Notes under the pieces: model-generated | What the model was told of the DNA's origin: nothing | Database searches by the model: none | Seen by the model: only the letters and a program-made list of their open reading frames with translations | DNA from: Acanthochlamys bracteata | Lineage: Eukaryota; Streptophyta; Magnoliopsida; Pandanales; Velloziaceae | Direction of reading: 5' to 3' | Assembly: GCA_019914995.1 (NCBI GenBank) | Contig: CM034142.1 | Coordinates: 2,384,993 to 2,448,992 of the forward strand | Length of the DNA stretch: 64,000 bases | Program-made: the position numbers and the translations under genes | In this document: positions 10,489 through 23,144 of the stretch, one piece after another | Layout: every line of letters begins with the position of its first letter | How positions within the stretch are numbered: the first letter of the stretch is position 1

Positions 10489-13400
10489 ATGGCAATCCCA
10501 GCAGCGCTTGTTGTTGTCCCCGTCGGTATTCTCTTCCTCGGCTCCGGACTTATTGTGAATGTCTTCCAGGTCAATCTTCTTGCCCTAATTTTTCTTTCAT
10601 TTTTTGGGGATTTTCTTGGTTTGGAGATGGATTTGTGTTGTACTTGGTATGATTTGATATGAATATCTCATTTGGGTTATTGATTCTTGTAGAATAGTTT
10701 ATCGAGGGGGTAGCTTGGATTTTAGGATATTATAATTTGGTTGGTTCCCTAGTTTTTAGGGATTTAGATTGGTGAAGATAGGTAGTCAAGCTTCCATGTG
10801 TTTGCGGTTGTTGAATTTTTTCTCAAGTATTTGTTGTGAGTGTTAATACTATAGTGAAACTTCATTCCTGTTGGAAATTTAGTAGATGGGTGGTTTCATG
10901 TGTTGGGATGATTGTGATCATTAATAAGTTCTCGAGGTGAAGTTGTGATTTGTCCAATTGGCTGCTGCTTTGTGAATCAATGTTAATTCTACGTTGTAAT
11001 CCTTTCTTTTTGGAAGCGCCTTCTAGGATTCTTGTTGTCATCCTCAGTTTGGTGCATGCCAATTTGTAATTTGTTTATTGTGGTGATCCATTGCTTGATT
11101 GTGTGAATTATGCAATCTTTTATCTATTTGTATTGTAAATATCTTATGAGTTAATTGTTAGTAGTCTGGGAGGTTTTGTTTAATATTTGTATATGGGTAT
11201 TTTACTTTGATATGGAAATTGTAATTTTCTACTACTAGTGCTATCCCTATTCATTGGATGAGGTAAAAATTGAATATCCTTTTTATTTATAACAACTAAG
11301 TACAATATAATTAAAGGAAATGAAATTAATTCCATATTTATTTTGCTAGGATATCGTAACTTACCATCAATGTTTTAAATAACTTGACAAAATAATTATA
11401 TCTAAACTATACTAGAAAATATAAGTTAGAATGATATAGGCATATTTTTTTACCGAATTAATATGATTATTTGAAACAAAATATTATTATCTTGGCCAAA
11501 TTGATTCCAAATTGGTTTGTGATGTAGAGTTGAGATGGACAAGAAAAAAATTTCCACTTGGGAAAGATTGAAAGGGTCAAGAGAGAAGAACTGGAGAAGA
11601 AGAAGAGAGTGCTTATGAGCTGAAGCTCCAGTACTGATTGAGTTGTAAGGAGATATAAGAGCAAAGAAGAAGACAAAGATAAAATATGATATTTGTCTTT
11701 GGTTCATATTTCTTAAATAATAGGTGGATAAACTAAAGTTGCCAGTCTAGCATGTTAGATTGATTAGAAAGGCATCATGTCTTTGGAGCTCCTGGAAATT
11801 GAGACTTTACCAAGATTACCCATTAATTCAGGACACTATTTACTTTCAAGAGAATGAAATCAACTAAGTTACTTGCTTACTATTGTCAAGCTTAATTTCA
11901 TTTTTTGCCTCGTTAGTTACTATCAAGCTTCAGGTGTTTATAGCACAAACTGATTAAGCCGTTACTGAAATTTTCTTATTTTGTCCAGTTACATTGGTGT
12001 CGCCATGATTTGTTTAGAGATATGTTTTCTTTTTCTGCTGTTCTTTAGTTCCCTACTATATTCCGCTGGTAAGCCTTACCTGTAGTTGGATATGGGAATT
12101 GCATTAGCTTTTGTTATTTGATAGGTCCTGATTTGCGTTAAGGGCATGTTTACTATAGGATAAACTCATTTTTTCGGAAGTGAGTTTAAAAAGTAAAATT
12201 AAAAACTAAAAATATTTAATAAAAAATAAAAATTTATAATTATTTTATATTATAAATAAGTTTTAAAATTAAATTTTAGAAAATAAATTTTTAATAGAAA
12301 TAATTTATTTTAATTTTGTAATGTATTTTGTGATGTAAGTGAGTTTAAAATAAGTAAGTTTTAAGGGGTATGTAAACAAGCCCTAAATGTTTTGAATGGT
12401 GGTGCAAGCTACAACATGTCTAAAAGGGTGGTATCTTTCTAACGGGAAGGTCATCATTCAATTTTTGGAGGTCCACTGCCTATTCGTTCCTCATCCTCAT
12501 TGATAAAAGAAGTAGAATTAGAAGTGAGAAAACACAAAGAGCAAAGAAAGAAAGAGAGAACGAAACAAAGACGAAAAAAAGGGGTTGGGGTTTTACTAGT
12601 TTCAGAACTCAGATGTTTTGGATTCCATTGAATATTCTGTTACATGATTATGACATCGGTCACTCATTGGAGTGTTTTTTTTACAGGCTTTCTTTTTCAT
12701 TACTCTACGCCCATTTTCAAAGAGTCTGTACAGGAGAATTAACAGAGTTGTAGTTGAGTTTCTTTGGCTTCAGCTGATTTGGCTTGTTGATTGGTGGTCA
12801 GGTGTTAAGGTATTTATCTCAGCATAATGGCTTCTTGGTTCTTATTCATTTTGGGTATTTGTACACGTATACTCGTTTTGCTCATTTAGCTGCTATCCAT
12901 AAGCTCATTTTGGGTAGTACATATGTTTTCCACCTTCAACTTGTTGGTTAGGATGGCATATTATACTCTTCGGATAAGCATGTTCTACTGTTATTAGTAT
13001 TCCTGAAGATACTGTTTTCAATAGAGTAGAATAGCATGCAAGGATCTGTGTAGGCTTGGTAGTGATTGTTCATTTTTTTTATAAAAATTTTTATATTGGT
13101 CCTCTTTCTTCCTCTAAAGGGATAGTGTTTGTTCTTCTTTGATCTTTTGGCTATCCTCTGATGGTATATATGTGCCACTAGCCAATAATTCACTCGTATT
13201 TCAGTTAGAATCTATATAAGTTTGGTTGTTGTTATTCTCACAAATATCTCTGCGAGCTGCTAAGTGAAACTCTGCACTTTTTTCAGGTTCAACTCTATGC
13301 TGATGACGAAACTTTCAACTCTATGGGTATGAATATAATTTCTTCAATATGGCCTGAGTACTGTTATTACTAGATGAGCTTAAAAAAGTATCTGTTGTGC

Positions 13401-16400
13401 GTAGTCAAAATGAATCATGTATAAAAAATGAGGCTTATTTGGAACCGCAGGTAAAGAGCATGCACTGGTCATTTGCAATCACAGGAGCGACATTGATTGG
13501 CTTGTAGGATGGATTTTAGCCCAGGTGCATCTTTTTAGATTCTCTACTGCAGATTTTCTTTGTCAGTGATCCATAGCTTGCTTCACATAATGTCATATAA
13601 ATTATGCTTGAGCTTTTGGGTCAAGATGCAATAGTATTGTGATACTTATCTCTTCTCTTATGATCCTTTTGTTTCATTGCAGCGATCAGGATGTCTAGGT
13701 AGCACTCTAGCAGTGATGAAGAAATCCTCAAAATTCCTACCGGTGAGTATTATATAATAAAGTTTAATGACTACAGATTATAAATATTATTAAGACTATA
13801 CTTTTTTGCGTTTTATACGTAGCTTAATGTATATTGTGTGCAACTGTTTATTGGATAGTGATAATGTTATCTGATAATGGCTTCTGGACATGGACAATAG
13901 ATGGATTCTTTTGGCATGACAACCAATCCATATTTGTTAGCGACTAACATGAGGGTCGTCCCCTGATTTTGGTTGGGTGTCCTTATAACATAAGTGGGTG
14001 TGGAGCTAGCCAGTTGCATATGATTTTGTTACGGTATATAGATCATGATTAATGTTTCTGTTGGCACTAGTGTTGAAGCTTTTCTTTATTTATATAGAGT
14101 TCTTTCCCCGGCATAGAAGTCTTTTGACTTACATTTTTCTTTGAGTTTGAACTTATCTGGTTATGCAAGCATAGTTATCTGGCATTTGATTCTTTTCTGG
14201 GTCTAAAATATGAATCAATTGGATGTTCAGTGTTTGTTCGTCAGTGCTTGTAACAAAAATGCAAGCAAGGTTAAATGATAAGCTAGTGAATGGACATTTT
14301 AAAAAAAAGAATTTATAGGTTTTTAAAAATTTCATGTAGGATTACAATGAGTGGTCTAATTGTTGGACGTTTAAACCCACTTATTAGACTCTATATAATG
14401 TTTAGCTAGAATTCTTGGACTTGCATGGTCAAAATATTGCAATGAATGGTTATCTTTGTTGAAACAGTTATTTGGAGATTTGTATGTTACTAGTTTGTTT
14501 GAATGTGCTGATTTTAATTTCATTATTGATATCTAAGGAGTGCGTATGCATATCCATGTTTGTGGAAAAATGTCTGGATAGCTATTTGAAATGACCTTAG
14601 AAATTACATTTGTATCTATCAGAAATTTATTATATATCTCAACTCAATACATGGGTATTTCTTATGCATATGATCCGTGATTCATATGCAGATATATAAA
14701 TAACCGATTGTGACATCTAAGCCAGGTTGTGTCCTTAGATTTTTAAATTCCTAAGCATACATTAATGTGCTGTAGGAATGGTATAGTTCACAAGAGACCT
14801 TTAGGAAAAAGTGAGTTTCCCACCTCTAAAGATCCATAGACTGGTAATTTTAAACAACGAGGAGTGCAGAGTAATTGATCATACATCAGTCATCTCCTTC
14901 CCCCTTTGGCTAAACAATCAGGCTTCTTCCTGATCATCAGTAAGGTGGCCTATCTTTCATATTCATGAGAAAGCAAGTCTCATAAAGAACAACTTCTTTG
15001 GTTATTTTGGGGCTATAATAGGTTTTACTTATCCTCGGTAGCAGCATGCTCAAACTTGAACAAAACTAAAGAATTTGAAATCAAGTATCAGTCCACATCA
15101 AGTATATCCACCAAGATAGATTATAATACATTACAAAGCAAAAAGCATAGCATTTGGTATCTCTAGAAAATTGAATCTGATGCCACATTTTCTTTATGAG
15201 ACTAAGACCAACGAAAGCTAGTTTGAAATATTATTAGGCGGCTCGCCAATTTTTATATTCTAATACTGTTCCATCTTATAATGAATGAGCAATAACTGGA
15301 GAAATACTAACCGTATTTTTAAGTGATGAATCCAAACTGAAATTATTCGAGATAGTTATGTTTTTTTATTGTAGTTTTTGCTTCTTCAATTTTTATCGCT
15401 TCTCCGGTGCTTCTTAATTGGTGAGGATGTTGATTTAACTAGCAATATTGTAGGTCCTTGGCTGGTCAATGTGGTTTACTGAATACCTCTTCTTGGAGAG
15501 AAACTGGGCAAAGGATGAAAGCACATTGAAGGTATGAAATGGTATATGTTCACATTCTTCAGTTGTATAGTTGAGCTATAATCGACAATGTTGTGCAGAT
15601 GGGTCTTGAACGTTTGAAAGATTTCCCTCGGCCATTTTGGCTTGCTCTTTTTGTTGAAGGGACTCGGTTTACACAAGCAAAGCTTTTAGCAGCACAAGAA
15701 TATGCTGCTTCACAGGGATTGCCAATTCCAAAGAATGTTCTTATTCCTCGTACAAAGGTAATATTGCTTTAAAAGTCATGGTCAATCTACTAATTGAGGG
15801 ATGATAGTTCTGTTTCTCATTTCCTTTGTCTTTACTATTATTTTTTCTCTCCAAGTTGTTAATTTCTTTAGCTTTCCATACATATATATGATCCAGTTGG
15901 AATCATGCTAGCAGTTATACTTAGTGAAAGAATTACTTGAACTGATTTTTTGTCTTACTATCAAAATTCAGAATGTTATGTTTTGATTTATGTGTGGTAG
16001 TTGTATATGATTTGTATAAAATTGTTCATATTACTCCTCTGTACAAAGCTACTGATCATATTATATAGTAGTCTTGGGATTTTGGCTTTTGACATTTGAA
16101 GAGGGTGCAGTGTTTTCTTTGCTGACATTTTGATGCGCATCTGGTGCTCAACTGAAAAAGAAGTGATGTCCTGTTGCTCTTTTCAATTTTACTGTTTTAA
16201 TTATTCTGTGATATGGCTGTCACTGTTTGAGCTTTTGCTTTTCACTTTGCTCTTTAATCAGGGGTTTGTATCATCAGTAAATATCATGAGGTCATTTGTT
16301 CCTGCTGTTTATGATGTGACGGTAGCAATTCCCAAAGATCATCCTTCACCTACAATGCTTAAAATATTCAAAAAGCAGTCTTCAGTGGTAATTTCTGTTC

Positions 16401-19400
16401 TTTTTCCTTTTTCTAATTTTGCAGAGTTTCTATTTTATAAAATTTTCATCTTGTTTTAACTAAGAACAATTTGAAGTTTATTATTAGATTAAAGTTTGAG
16501 TGAAAGCGACTTCAACCTAAAATTAAGAAAATGAAGTCTCGCGAAGATATGAGCTAGAAAAGAGGCAGACATTCATAACTTATGGCTACATGCTAAAATG
16601 CTCTGGTCTCTTGATCTCATTATGAATTTTTTCTTACGTATGGTCTAGTGGAGATGGCTTAGTTTGAAGAATATGGAATTCAAATTTCCTTCTTGGGTGC
16701 TTTTTGCAAAGAATAGGCAGCAAGAACGACTGCATAAAATGAAGTAGCTATATTTGGAGAGCGAAGTAAGTAATTCCTTGAAAGTACCTAGAATGGTTGT
16801 TTGTCTAAGACCAGAATCGATTTTAACGATTTCTTAGGTTAAATATATTTTAGCATTGTTCTCCAAATTCTCCAATCACAGCCCAACCCACTAGTTTCTT
16901 AGGTTATTTGACACAAATATTTGGATTGGGTAATACCCAAGCCAATTTGTCATGATGGCTTGACCCAAGCCCACCGAATTTGATTTATTGGGTAGATTTG
17001 GCTCCAGTCCATTATGACTTAAGATAACTTTGAGCGAATGTAGACCCAACCCAATTGGATTGGCTTGACCTATTGGGTTGGGACAGTTACTTATTTCTGC
17101 ATCTAAACGACACAATGCATATATATGGCTCGGCTATGTTTAAAAGTCATGGAAGAGGACATGGTAAGAACATGACCCAGATATATAAAATCACGTAACT
17201 GCAGTAGAAAGTAGGGAAATTGTTGGACTAGAGAAATTATGAAGTATATATTTGAACTCTGAATGTCATAAAAATTCACTTGCTTGAGAATCGATTTCTC
17301 AGATTGTTAAAGGCAAAATGCAGCCAATCTCTGAACTATTTTTCAGGATAAGAAAGAGAAAGTTGTTCTAACTTGCTGAGGGTAATTTGTCACTTACCAT
17401 CGTGGTAAACTCACACGTGCTGCATGTTCTATACCTGCAGAGAAATTGGTGGAGGATTTAGATTCTTTATGGTTCAACTCAACTGTAGAAGTCGACAAGT
17501 AATGGTTTAGATATATCTATACCAAATGAATGACTGTGATTATAGCCTTCCAATGCTTAATACAACAATAACCTTAAAAGTAACCAAAGACTAACATGTG
17601 GGTCCTATTGATGAATTGATTCATGATCATTAGTTTGGTATTAGATATAATCCGAACAGCAAATTGGCTACGATTGGCTTGAACCATAGAGGATGTGATT
17701 CCTTGTTTGGAGGGGTTTGTGGTGCTAAACCTGGGATGGTTTTACAACTCTGAACCTAGGAGGAACTTCTGCAATGTTTGAAACTGGGGAGTTATTACAG
17801 ATTCGCCCTATAACTTAGGGGTTGCTCCCCCTCCCCCTCCCCCTCCCCCACCCCCACCCCCCCACTTTTCATTATTTTATTTTATTTTATTTGGTAATTG
17901 TTTTCAATTGCAATCTGCTGATTGTACTCATGAAAAATCTTGGTTTTCTAATCCTTGTTTAGAAGCTTTCAACTGTTTGTATGTATTGAATCTGAGACTT
18001 GCATCTGTGCCTCGACTTTAGTTTTCTTTGAATTCTGAGCATTGATCCTTACGCATGGCGTAGTGTCTATGAGAACGTTATCAAGATCACTGTGTATGAA
18101 GTCATAGTAATTCTAAAACATTTCCTACTTAGCTGCAAAATGATTATTGAATATTCGCGCTTTGTTAAAATGTTTATGTTATATACAGGTCCATGTACAT
18201 ATGAAACGTCATGCGATGAGCGAATTGCCTGAGTCAGATGATGGAGTGGCACAGTGGTGTAGAGATATTTTTGTGGAAAAGGTGACTACTTAATTTGATG
18301 AAAAATGATATTTAACTGTTTCCATCCTTTTGACTACTTAATTTGATGAAAAATGATATTTAACTGTTTCCATCCTTTTTTCCCAGTTCCGTTTTTTATT
18401 TGTTAATTTTCATGACATTTAACTGTTGCCATCTGTTTCTTGTGTCCTTTATGTGCAATGTTTTAGGACATGGTTATCTCTTGGAAGAATATTTGAAAGT
18501 AAATGTACTTATTTTAGCCCTTTTCCTTGCTATTTCATAGGATGCTTTACTAGATAAGCATATGGCAGAGGGAACTTTTGGTGAGGAGAAATACAAGCCA
18601 CTTGGACGGCCCATGAAATCTATGTTGGTAAGATACTAGTGATTGAAACCTTATAAGACCAATATTGGAGATGCTACATCCTTATGGTTTAGTTTGTTAT
18701 AAATTTAGTGATCGTTTGTATTTTATGCTCTTGATAAGCGCATTCATTCATTATTTCTTACGCCTGGCATTTGGTGCTGTTTAGTCAAGCCATTTGTGTA
18801 TGTAGCATGTATGTGGTGTTATTTATGTTAAAGTTATACATCTATCATATTTTTGACACAAATGCTTAATGTTGGACAAGTTTGTAATGTTCTAACTCGA
18901 ACAGGTATTCTGAATATTAAAGCATAATGCCTTGCTAGCTTTTGTCTAGGAGGCTTTCTGTAAGAAGTCCTGCAATTCTGCCATGTCTAATGTGTTTGTG
19001 TTCATGATGATTTGAGTGCATTACTAATGTCAAAGTAATGCAATTGGCTCCAATCTTGGATGTATAATGAGTTCTCTTCATCTATAGTTCTCCTTTTCCT
19101 TTTTTTTTGTTGGTATTTTGGAGATTAGAAACTTTATTTTAAATGAATATTTTTTTCTTTGCTCAGTGCTTTTTCCAACTGGTCTTTGTATCGCGTAACT
19201 GATGTAGTCTTTGATCAACAGGTGGTCATGTTTTGGGCTTGTTTCCTCTCATATACTTCATACAGATTCCTCAGGTGGTCTTCTCTATTCTCAACGTGGA
19301 AAGGAATAGGGCTCTCAGCAATTGGTCTGTCGATAGTTTTGGTTGTAATGCACATCTTCATTCTGTTTTCGCAATCTGAGAGATCGACTCCTGCAAAAGT

Positions 19401-19428
19401 TGCACCTTCTAGGCCAAAGAACGAGTAG
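10489..19428 (+). CDS. LPAT2: Lysophosphatidic acid acyltransferase, LPAT2 type
   Basis: This is 1-acyl-sn-glycerol-3-phosphate acyltransferase: it makes phosphatidic acid from lysophosphatidic acid and acyl-CoA at the ER. Eleven exons join in phase into 375 residues: 10489-10569, 12687-12809, 13287-13326, 13451-13524, 13683-13742, 15454-15531, 15599-15757, 16262-16387, 18189-18281, 18541-18627, 19222-19428. The start [13 protein letters not shown] matches the family; a GTG nine bases upstream was rejected. The acyltransferase signature NHRSDID has H92 and D97 (HX4D), and FVEGTRF has EGTR at 172-175, the glycerol-phosphate-binding motif. There are hydrophobic segments at about 5-40 and two near the C-terminus (about 308-355). 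The end [13 protein letters not shown]...KNE is about 14 residues shorter than Arabidopsis LPAT2 and close to LPAT3. All introns are GT-AG. Intron 1 holds a MITE, intron 8 a C-rich tract and intron 9 a tandem duplication. No break seen. Confidence 0.95.
12139..12386. mobile_element. 248 bp MITE in LPAT2 intron 1
   Basis: Termini are TTAAGGGCATGTTTAC and, on the other strand, TTTAGGGCTTGTTTAC. The interior is AT-rich and includes AGTGAGTTTAAAA at both sides in inverted form. The same element, also 248 bp, occurs at 34,624-34,871. No coding capacity. The target duplication is unclear here. Confidence 0.65.
16861..17110. repeat. TTGGG/CCCAA-rich degenerate repeat in LPAT2 intron 8
   Basis: Many short TTGGGT and ACCCAA blocks occur in both orientations (for example GGATTGGGTAATACCC and TATTGGGTTGGGAC). 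This style is common in decayed plant DNA transposons. I cannot define ends or class. Confidence 0.35.
17826..17865 (+). repeat. C-rich (CCCCCT/CCCCCA)n tract in LPAT2 intron 8
   Basis: About 40 bases are almost all C in runs of five to seven separated by single T or A, followed by (TTTTA)n. The minus strand has at least six runs of five or more G, enough for G-quadruplex folding; the plus strand could form an i-motif. Confidence 0.85.
18283..18379 (+). repeat. 48 bp perfect tandem duplication at LPAT2 intron 9 donor
   Basis: The unit beginning TGACTACTTAATTTGATG is repeated with period 48. The first copy starts at the second base of the intron, directly after the exon 9 donor GT. The second copy lacks the donor because it is preceded by TTT, so only one splice site is created. 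Confidence 0.85.
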
Positions 19429-20080
19429 TTCATTCTGCCATATACGGAGAGGATTCATCCACTTAATATTTATTTTAGTGCAACCAGATAAAAGTTAGTT
19501 GCTCTGGTGCCATTGTTACCAGTAAGTACATTATTTTAATCTAAATCAGCGTCTCTGTACGTCGTGAGTATATAAGGTCTATAAGGACTGTGTTCTTGTT
19601 GTGGGAGTATGTCATCTCTCCAGGTTGGTGTGAGTAGAAGCCGCATGTTTGCAGGGTTGTATAATCATGCATATTAATTCCGTTCATAAAAGACTGTGTA
19701 AAAAATTAGGTCATTAAAATACGTGCTCACACAGTCCCAGCTATTTATTAAATTGATCCGAGCGCTACGTTCATAGAGATTCCTTGCTGGGATTGTAGTT
19801 CTTATTATCAAAATTGTGATTAGTCTTCTAGTTGGAAATTCATGACATGTGCCAACGTAGAAAGCGAATGCATCAAAAGTTAATGACCATATGCTACAAG
19901 GAAATCAGAATGTGTAAAAGAAATACCCTGTCACAGCAGCATTGGGTCTCAAACAGATCAAAGAAGAAAACAAAGAAGCTGGGGAAGCAGTAATAGTATC
20001 CTAATGCAACAACTAACTGTTTCTAATTGACATATATAATGCACGGACACACACAGCAGCAACATATTGCGGTCACTTAT

Positions 20081-20295
20081 ACCGCGTTTGGGATTGCTTG
20101 TAGGAGCATCTAAAGCTCATTTTTATTTCATATTTTTTAATAAGTTTTTTATAATATTTTATAGAATTTATTTAAACTTTTAAAATATATAAAAAAAGTT
20201 TATATAGTAAGAATTTATTATTTTATTATTATTAAAGTTTATTTTATAAAATAGGATAAAAATATTATTTTTCATAAGCACGCCTTACTAGTTAT
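20081..20295. mobile_element. AT-rich MITE, GTGCTTAT family, copy 1
   Basis: Left end GTTTGGGATTGCTTGTAGGA; right end, read inverted, GTAAGGCGTGCTTATGAAA. The core (TTTTATAGAATTTATTTAAA and related) is shared with copies near 39,906, 40,165, 44,495 and 46,867. It lies just downstream of LPAT2. Confidence 0.5.
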
Positions 20296-20596
20296 GCACT
20301 GCTGAAGAGCTCCGGAAAAAATACGAAAAGGTTAATCTGGCACAAAAGCATTAAGTATAGGATAAGAAGGATCAGCTACTAACAAAATGCGTGTGGACAA
20401 TAATACTTGCACGCAAACAAAATGGTTGCCCAATCTCCATTTCCACATGTATATAGCCAAAACATTAACTGTGCCCTCAATCATATCTTTGCTAGCAGTA
20501 TGAGCGATTACAAAATATATCAGTACTGAACCGTGCGAGAGCCACAAAAAGTTACCTTGTTAGTTTTGAAAGGTAGATGACACTCAACTGCAATCG

Positions 20597-20731
20597 TCAG
20601 CGGCAAAGCTTCATCGCCTCCTTCATTAGATTCAGTCCCCGCTCACAGTGCTCCAATCTAATTGCACTTAACTTGGCCTCCAGTGCAGATACTTTTTTGT
20701 CGCTTAGCTTACTCAAAACCCTCGGGTTGTT
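20597..20731 (-). CDS. Orphan C-terminal coiled-coil exon, unrecognised
   Basis: A minus-strand frame of 44 codons reads NNPRVLSKLSDKKVSALEAK, then LSAIRLEHCERGLNLMKEAM and KLCR before the stop. The heptad-like spacing of L, V, I and A suggests a coiled coil. It is clean and coding-like but has no Met start and no neighbouring exon I could find. It abuts and slightly overlaps the TPS pseudogene on the other strand. Likely a gene fragment; the family is unknown to me. Confidence 0.35.
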   Translation of the reverse strand, partial: NNPRVLSKLSDKKVSALEAKLSAIRLEHCERGLNLMKEAMKLCR

Positions 20732-20732
20732 T

Positions 20733-21672
20733 TAAAATTTGCCGTTTCCTTCATCTGAGATTTTCGGGCTATGCCGGTAAGAGGAGATTATTCGGGCGTT
20801 GTTGAACTTCGATTTGATTGGGATCCACACGTTTGATTACGCCCGACATTTCCTTTCATGTTGTTCGAGAATGCTTGGCTTGCATTATGAATCATGACGA
20901 AGCCATCTTTTGCCTGATTACTATGGCCGAACTGTCACGTGAAGATTCATCCAGTCAGTATTGATATGAATCAGCGTAATTCTGTTTTGCATTTGTCAGA
21001 GACAGCTAGGAGTGTGTCTTCGCATTGTCGAAGCAATATTCTGGTCGTGTTCTTTTAGTTGGTGTTGATGATAAGGACCCTTAATTTCAAGGGAATTGGT
21101 TTGAAGTTTCTTACATTGGAGCAGCTTTTACTCGATCATCCAGAGCTTCGAGGAAAGGTGCAGACTTCAAACCCTGCACGAAGCTAAGGGAGTGACATTC
21201 AGGAAGTAGAGAATGAGACTTGTTGATCGGCCTGGATATGAAGCGGATCAATGAACGGTTTTGGGCAAGCCTGGATATGAACCGATTGTTTGTTGATCGA
21301 CCGGTGCCCACAAATGAGAAGGCAGCATATTATGCTATTGCAGAGTGTTGCGTAGTTAATGCGGTGAGGAATGAATTTGGTGCCCTATGAGTACACTGTT
21401 TGTCGCCAGGGAAGTCCTGCTCTAGAGGGCAAGCTGAAGAAGAGCATGATTGTCCTTTCGGAGTTCAGTGGATGCTCTCCATTCCACATCATGATAAGAG
21501 TCAGTCCGTGAGATGTCGATGCAGTGGCAGAGGCATTGAACCTTGCTATATCAATGCCTGAGATGGAGAAGCAGCTCAGGCACGACAAGCACTACATGTA
21601 TGTGAGTTCACATGATGTGGCTTATTGGGCAAAGTCGTTTGATCAGGACCTTCAGAGGGTATGCAAAGTCTA
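20733..21672 (+). pseudogene. Class II trehalose-6-phosphate synthase pseudogene (fragment)
   Basis: Pieces in shifting frames follow the glucosyltransferase domain of plant class II TPS proteins in order: PFPSSEIF, AMPVR, HTFDYARHF, SRMLGLHYES, DYYGRTV, GVDD, EQLLLDHPELRGKV, KRINERF, EKAAYYAIAECCVVNAVR, VCRQG, KKSMIVLSEF, DVDAVAEALNLAISMPEMEK, QLRHDKHYMYVSSHDVAYW and AKSFDQDLQRVC. By eye it is nearest TPS11-like members. Many frameshifts and stops are present; for example about 5 bases are missing after NAVR (near 21,364), where the family has DGMNL. The phosphatase-like domain and the N-terminus are absent. The copy ends at about the place where the first coding exon ends in these genes, so it may derive from exon 1. 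Non-functional. Confidence 0.8.
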
Positions 21673-23140
21673 GGCTCAACAATGGGCAATATCGAATTCA
21701 AATATAAAATCAAATAGCCACACCACGTTACTCATTTTACAATTTTATCCATTGACCATTCATCCGATTTCTAATCACTACACGATTAGTGCTAATTAGC
21801 GAGTTCAAAAGCTTACCGACAAAACGAGATGATCAAAGTTTGAATCGATTTTGCGTCCTATTAGTGAAAAACTTATCAATTTACGATTCAAGAATACCTT
21901 AGACAAAATGAATCAAGATTAGTTCAATAATAAGTTTAGGAGGTCAAAACAGACATAAAAGATTTTATATAGCTTACCTTGGTCGTGAGGCCCGCCAGCA
22001 CGCCGAATTTTGGTGAAAGTTAGGGTTCCAGCAAGAGGGGGAATTCAATAGCAAAAAGGAGCAAAAATAGTAATAAAACTCAACAATGGCGACAGAGAAG
22101 TAAGGAGCAAACTCTAACGGCCGGAATCGCCTAAAATAATAACGGCATGGTGAACTAGCTCGCCTCGGCACATTATAGAAATTCGACCCAATTGATAGAG
22201 TGGAAGGCTTAAGCAAGACAACGAGACCGTTTCCTATAACTTAACATAACCAAATTGCCGGTAAGAAGCACCGGCAAAATTCGGGTTCTTTTCTCAGTGA
22301 TGATCAAGCTAAATCTGACAAAAACTGAGATAACAAAAGCAAGGGGAGGGTGAGGGGAAGAACGTTCGAGGGAGAAAGAAGCAAAATCGACGTTAGAGGG
22401 GAAAAAATCAGTGCCGGAAGGGAGATCGAGAGGGTGGGTTCGGCGAAGAGAGGTAAGAGAAAAGAAATAAAAATAAAAATGAAAGGGTAAGACAAAGTAA
22501 AGAGATTATTTACTCTTATTTATTAATTCTCTAACCAAACAGACCGTTAAGGACATCCTAGAGAAGCTAGAAATAAGTTTGCTCATTAACTTTAATCAAA
22601 TTAATAGCTGCAGTCACCGATGGAGGCTGAGCTGTAGCACTACGACCGTTGGGTTTCTGGGACTTACCTTGTAGCGTTAACAGTTGTAGTCGCTTATGGC
22701 ATATCAAGAGTTTTACTACTGTTATATTGGGCTTCAATAGCTTCTTGATTCCGGATTCATCACTAGTCGATCCCTAAATATTGGAAGCTATAAATCAAAG
22801 CAGCAGTATCCTGAGGATGAATAGAATTAAGGGATTTCATAGACTTGCTAAAATTTTTTCTCTAATATAACGGATCTTGTTATACAACTAGTCTTCAGAA
22901 AGTTCTCCAACCAAAACTCCAATTCTTGGTTTCAAGAACTCTAACAATTCACTAACATTAGCCCTACCGTAAGCAATTCACTAACTAACAACGAGCCTTA
23001 ACGTTTTGCAAAACACCTCTGTATTAACCGAATCTTCTCATAAGGACAATTCTAAAAAGCCTTCTAGATTTTGCAAAGTCTCTCCGGCTATAAGACATTG
23101 ACGCATTCAGCCAATTGATGAAGATAACAGATTAAGCAAA
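21673..23140. other. Non-genic stretch, retroelement-like texture
   Basis: No exon can be supported. The part at 21,960-22,500 has the composition of the untranslated or LTR region of a plant retrotransposon, and similar texture recurs at 53,390-53,900, but I see no LTR pair, primer site or protein motif. Hydrophobic frames here are not convincing. Confidence 0.35.
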
Positions 23141-23144
23141 ACTT

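Noticed and set aside
16130-16459. Single-exon plus-strand gene of 109 codons
   Set aside because: Only its middle (16,262-16,387) is coding, as LPAT2 exon 8; the remainder is intron.
22304-22495. Leucine/serine-rich minus frame
   Set aside because: Low-complexity reading of a purine-rich stretch in probable retroelement debris.
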